DNA of 64,000 bases from Bin95 sp965220855 (GTDB taxonomy: Bacteria > Pseudomonadota > Alphaproteobacteria > Bin95). The position numbers were made by a program, and so were the translations under genes. Below the pieces are notes generated by a model. The model was given only the letters and a program-made list of their open reading frames with translations. It had not been told where the DNA came from and did not search any database. The number at the start of each line of letters is the position of its first letter. Position 1 is the first letter of the stretch. The DNA lies in assembly GCA_965220855.1 (NCBI GenBank), contig CBDCQY010000001.1, positions 2,666,001 to 2,730,000 on the forward strand. The letters run 5' to 3'. Shown piece by piece: positions 60,845 to 64,000 of the stretch.

Positions 60845-61294
60845 ATGGCTGCGCTCGCCGGAGGAGGACCGGGCGCCGGACGGCGCAGACACGGCCGGCG
60901 CTACCGGCCGATGAGCGAGATCAATGTGACGCCGTTCGTCGATGTCATGCTGGTGCTGCTGGTGGTGTTCATGATCACCGCGCCGCTGCTCACCGTCGGC
61001 GTGCCGGTCGATCTGCCCGAGACCGAGGCCGCGCAGCTGACCGACCGGGACGAACCCCTGGTGGTCAGCATCGACGCCGAGGGCAAGGTGTATATCCAGG
61101 AGGTCGAGGTGCGCTTCGATCAGCTGGCGGCGAAGCTCGGCGCGATCATGGGCGCGCGGCCGGACGGCGTCGTCTATGTGCGCGGCGACCGCGGCATCGC
61201 CTACGGCCGGGTGATGGAGTTGATGGGCGCGCTGACGGCGGCGGGCTTCGACAAGGTCTCGCTGATGGCCGAACTGCCGCAAGCGGGCGGCTAG
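60845..61294 (+). CDS. tolR: Tol-Pal system protein TolR
   Basis: TolR is the partner of TolQ and carries the proton-relay Asp. The 149-residue protein has an N-terminal basic segment, then MSEINVTPFVDVMLVLLVVFMITAPLLT with the Asp in PFVDVML, and a periplasmic ExbD-like domain (VYVRGDRGIAYGRVMELMGALTAAG). The ATG is just after the tolQ stop. Confidence 0.94.
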   Translation: MAALAGGGPGAGRRRHGRRYRPMSEINVTPFVDVMLVLLVVFMITAPLLTVGVPVDLPETEAAQLTDRDEPLVVSIDAEGKVYIQEVEVRFDQLAAKLGAIMGARPDGVVYVRGDRGIAYGRVMELMGALTAAGFDKVSLMAELPQAGG

Positions 61295-61299
61295 CGGCG

Positions 61300-62310
61300 A
61301 TGCAGGCCGGGCTGATCGTCTCCGCTCTGGCCCATGTCGGCCTGCTGCTGCTGGCCATGATCGGCCTGCCCGCCCTGCACTCCCCGTCCGAGCCGCTGGA
61401 GATGGCCATTCCGGTCACTATCGCCATGGTGGCGCGCCCGGTCGCCGCCCCGGCCCCGCCGCCGGAGCAACCCGAGCCGCCCGACCCCGCGCCGGCGGAG
61501 GTCACGCCGCCGGAACCGCCGCCGCCAGTCGAGGCGCCGCCCCCGGTCGAAACCCCGCCGCCCCCGGTCGAAACCCCGCCGCCCCGGGTCGAAACCCCGC
61601 CGCCGGAGCCGCCCGAGCCGCCGGAACCGGCCGAGGCGCCGCCGCCCGAGAAACCGCCGCCCGAGAAACCCGTCGAGCTGGCCGCGCTGCCGCCCGAACC
61701 GCCGCCGCCCGAGACGCCGCCGCCGGTGGAGCCGGAACCGCCGCCGAGGGCCGAGCCGCCGCCCGTGCCGCAGGTCGCGCCCGAACCGCCGAAGGCCCCC
61801 GAACCGCCGAAGGCCCCGGAGCCGCCGAAAGCGGCCGAGCCGGCGCCCCCTCCGGCTCCGCCCGCGCCGCCCCCGGTGGCGGCGCCGCGCGAGCCGCCGG
61901 ACGAGCTCGCCGCGCTGCGCCAGGCCGCCCGCGCCGACGAGCTCTCCGAGCTGCGCGACGCCGTGACCGGCGACGCCCGCGACGCGCCGGAGGAGACCTC
62001 CGAGCCGGCCTTCTCCGCATCCGAGGTCCAGCGGCTGTTCCGCCAGCTCGCCGGCTGCTGGCAGACCATACCGGGCCTCGCGATCTCCGAGCGCCATGTG
62101 GTGGTGCTGCAGGTCCGGCTCGGACCGGACCGGCGGGTCCAGTCCATGCGCACCGTGAACGCCGGGTCGAGCCCCAGCTACCGGGCGGCGCGGGAGCGCG
62201 CCGAGCGCGCGCTGCGCCATCCCCGCTGCGAGCGGCTGCAGGTGCCGCTGGACAAGTTCGCCCAATGGCAGTCGCTCGAACTGCGGTTCGACCCGCGTCA
62301 AATGCAGTGA
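61300..62310 (+). CDS. tolA: TolA-like energy-transducing protein with a proline-rich linker
   Basis: TolA links the TolQR motor to TolB-Pal across the periplasm. The 336-residue protein has one N-terminal span (AGLIVSALAHVGLLLLAMIGL, about 3-23). A linker of about 150 residues (50-200) follows, dominated by Pro and Glu with short repeats such as PPPVETPP, PEPPEP and PEPPKA. The C-terminal domain (about 230-336) has FRQLAGCWQTIPGLA and LQVRLGPDRRVQSMRTVN, as in TolA/TonB C-domains. E. coli TolA uses a long Ala/Lys helix instead; here the spacer is TonB-like. Gene order makes TolA the best call. Confidence 0.88.
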   Translation: MQAGLIVSALAHVGLLLLAMIGLPALHSPSEPLEMAIPVTIAMVARPVAAPAPPPEQPEPPDPAPAEVTPPEPPPPVEAPPPVETPPPPVETPPPRVETPPPEPPEPPEPAEAPPPEKPPPEKPVELAALPPEPPPPETPPPVEPEPPPRAEPPPVPQVAPEPPKAPEPPKAPEPPKAAEPAPPPAPPAPPPVAAPREPPDELAALRQAARADELSELRDAVTGDARDAPEETSEPAFSASEVQRLFRQLAGCWQTIPGLAISERHVVVLQVRLGPDRRVQSMRTVNAGSSPSYRAARERAERALRHPRCERLQVPLDKFAQWQSLELRFDPRQMQ

Positions 62311-62328
62311 ACGAGGAGGCGCCACGCC

Positions 62329-63663
62329 ATGACGCTCCCCATCCTACGCTCCGTCGCCCCCCTGCTGGCGCTGCTGCTGGCGGCGCCGGCCGCGGCGCAG
62401 GTGACCATCAACATCACGCGCGGCGTTCCCGACCCGATCCCGATCGCGGTGACCGCCTTCCACGGCGCCGACACGGCGTCGAGGCGCTATGGCGAGAACA
62501 TCGCCCGCGTGGTCCGCGACGATCTGGAGCGCTCGGGCCTCTTCCGGGCGATCGCGGAGGAGGCGTTCCTCTCCCTGCTCAGGGGCGCGGACGCCCGGCC
62601 GAGCTTCGACAACTGGCGGGTGATCGATGCGCAGCTGCTGGTCGGCGGCGAGGTCGCGCTGGAGGCCGACGGGCGCGTCCGCGTCCGTTTCCGGCTCTGG
62701 GACGTCTTCCGCGAGGAGGCGCTGGTGGGCGTCACCTACACCACGCTCCCGGAGAACTGGCGCCGGCTCGGCCACAAGACGGCCGACGCGATCTACAAGC
62801 AGGTAACCGGCGAGGAGGGCTATTTCGACAGCCGCATCGTCTATGTGGCGGAGACCGGGCCGCCGGACAAGCGCAACAAGCGCCTCGTGCTCATGGACCA
62901 GGACGGCGCCAACCGGCGCTATCTCACCGACGGCGCCAATCTGGTGCTCACGCCGCGCTTCTCGCCGACGCAGCAGGAGGTCATCTATCTCTCCTACGAC
63001 CGGGCGCACCAGCCGCCGAGCGTGCATATCCTGAACATCGACACCGGCCAGCGCGAGGTGCTGGGGCGCTTCCCCGGCATGCATTACGCGCCGCGCTTCT
63101 CGCCGGTCGGCAACAGCGTGCTGATCACCATGACGGCCCAGGAGGGCAATTCCGATATCTTCTCGATGGACCTCGGCACGCGCGCGCTCACCCGGCTGAC
63201 CGACACGCTCGGCATCGACGCGGCCGCCTCCTTCAGCCCCGACGCCCGGCGGATCGTGTTCGAGTCGAAGCGCAGCGGCGCCCAGCAGCTCTATGTGATG
63301 AACGCCGACGGGTCCGATCCCCAGCGCATCAGCCGCGGCCCCGGCCGCTTCGCCACCCCCGTCTGGTCGCCGCGCGGCGACCTGATCGCCTTCACCCGCA
63401 TCCATGGCGGCCAGTTCCATATCGGCGTCATGCGCCCGGACGGCGAGGACATGCGCATCCTGGATTCGGCCTTCCACGCCGAAGGCCCCACCTGGTCGCC
63501 CAACGGGAGGGTGCTCGCCTACTTCAAGCAGCAGACCGCCCACGAACGGCGGGTCGGACGCTCGCCGGGCCTCTGGTCGATCGACATCACCGGCGGCCTG
63601 CCGCGCCGCCTGAAAACCGAAACCGACGCTTCGGATCCCGCCTGGTCGCCGAATGCGCCGTGA
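62329..63663 (+). CDS. tolB: Tol-Pal system periplasmic beta-propeller protein TolB
   Basis: TolB is a periplasmic protein that binds Pal and TolA. The 444-residue protein begins with a Sec signal (PLLALLLAAPAAA, cleavage after residue 23). It continues with the N-terminal alpha/beta domain (RVVRDDLERSGLFRAIAEEAF, NWRVIDAQLLVGGEV). A six-bladed propeller follows, with repeated motifs such as PRFSPTQQEVIYLSYD, PRFSPVGNSVLITM, ASFSPDARRIVFESKRSGAQQLYVMNADGS and PVWSPRGDLIAFTRI. Confidence 0.96.
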   Translation: MTLPILRSVAPLLALLLAAPAAAQVTINITRGVPDPIPIAVTAFHGADTASRRYGENIARVVRDDLERSGLFRAIAEEAFLSLLRGADARPSFDNWRVIDAQLLVGGEVALEADGRVRVRFRLWDVFREEALVGVTYTTLPENWRRLGHKTADAIYKQVTGEEGYFDSRIVYVAETGPPDKRNKRLVLMDQDGANRRYLTDGANLVLTPRFSPTQQEVIYLSYDRAHQPPSVHILNIDTGQREVLGRFPGMHYAPRFSPVGNSVLITMTAQEGNSDIFSMDLGTRALTRLTDTLGIDAAASFSPDARRIVFESKRSGAQQLYVMNADGSDPQRISRGPGRFATPVWSPRGDLIAFTRIHGGQFHIGVMRPDGEDMRILDSAFHAEGPTWSPNGRVLAYFKQQTAHERRVGRSPGLWSIDITGGLPRRLKTETDASDPAWSPNAP

Positions 63664-63748
63664 AGCCCCTTGCGCAATGGCGGGAAAGTTTCACAATGAC
63701 GGTGATTCGCGGCCGCTCGGAATGTCGCGGCAGAGAAGGAGATTTCGC

Positions 63749-64000
63749 ATGTCGATAAAGTCTTTGGCGCCGGCGGCGGCGCTGCTGCTGCTTGCAGCCT
63801 GCAGCACCGGCTCGGACATGAAGGACGAGACATCCGGCGGTCCCGCAGCGCCGGCCGTCACCGCCCCCCAGGGCGGCCAGCAGGGCGTGGACAGCCAGCA
63901 AATGGCGGCCCCCGCGCCGGGTTCCGTCGAGGAGCTGCAGCAGGTCATCGGAGACCGGCTGCATTTCGCCTATGACCGCCACGACCTGGACGGCCCGGCG
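63749..64000 (+). CDS. pal: Peptidoglycan-associated lipoprotein Pal, 3'-partial
   Basis: The gene starts at ATG 63749 after AAGGAG (63735-63740) and runs off the window. The product begins with a lipoprotein signal whose lipobox LAAC places the lipidated Cys at residue 18. A Pro/Gln-rich linker follows, then the start of the OmpA-like domain (QQVIGDRLHFAYDRHDLDGPA). Pal anchors the outer membrane to peptidoglycan. Its position after tolB is standard. The 85 bases between tolB and pal show no clear promoter. Confidence 0.9.
   Translation, partial: MSIKSLAPAAALLLLAACSTGSDMKDETSGGPAAPAVTAPQGGQQGVDSQQMAAPAPGSVEELQQVIGDRLHFAYDRHDLDGPA

Overview
The window is about 64 kb of GC-rich, densely packed bacterial chromosome. 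Several blocks point to an alphaproteobacterium, probably in or near the Rhodospirillales: the order tkt / zapA / 6S RNA / fthC / ymdB / yebC / ruvCAB / ybgC-tolQRAB-pal, a hisS-prfA-prmC run, an EI-Ntr (ptsP) gene and a complete sarcosine oxidase operon. No phage, insertion-sequence transposase, tRNA, rRNA or CRISPR array was seen. Genus and species cannot be decided from this sequence alone.

Layout. 1-2.2 kb: the end of an enolase-superfamily gene with an apparent one-base frameshift, a TauD-type dioxygenase, and a tiny coiled-coil/TM ORF with a near-consensus promoter. 2.25-10.7 kb (minus): rodZ-like, ispG, hisS, prfA, prmC, then a valine/isobutyrate branch (isobutyryl-CoA dehydrogenase, 3-hydroxyisobutyryl-CoA hydrolase, 3-hydroxyisobutyrate dehydrogenase), mostly with 1-4 base overlaps. 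10.8-15.3 kb (minus): lysC, a nitronate monooxygenase-like enzyme, ptsP. 15.3-18.5 kb (plus): ubiG with an unusual C-terminal nitrile-hydratase-beta-like module, a luciferase-like oxidoreductase, an AlkZ/YcaQ-type protein. 18.5-23.7 kb (minus): soxBDAG plus a DUF1971-like protein. 23.7-24.1 kb: a 264-bp palindromic element. 24.1-32.9 kb (plus): a complete peptide-type ABC importer followed by an enoyl-CoA hydratase and two CaiB/BaiF CoA-transferases. 32.9-36.35 kb: a luciferase-like oxidoreductase and a divergent FAD dehydrogenase/GcvT fusion. 36.5-51.6 kb: one giant gene of 5044 codons. 51.6-54.7 kb (minus): gap and tkt. 54.8-64 kb (plus): zapA, 6S RNA, fthC, ymdB, yebC, ruvCAB, ybgC, tolQRAB and the start of pal.

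How the parts work together. The sox operon and the FAD/GcvT fusion both oxidise N-methyl glycines and can hand the one-carbon unit to tetrahydrofolate. They flank an importer with its own CoA-activation and hydration enzymes, so 18-36 kb looks like an accessory catabolic island for N-methylated or carnitine/peptide-like compounds (inference). The ruv and tol genes form the classic DNA-repair to envelope cluster.

The most striking object is the giant protein: a signal sequence, many Ig-like and fibronectin-type modules, nine tandem 612-bp repeats that appear identical, and a C-terminal autotransporter-like beta-barrel ending in Phe. It looks like an extremely long surface adhesin whose stalk length could change in 204-residue steps.
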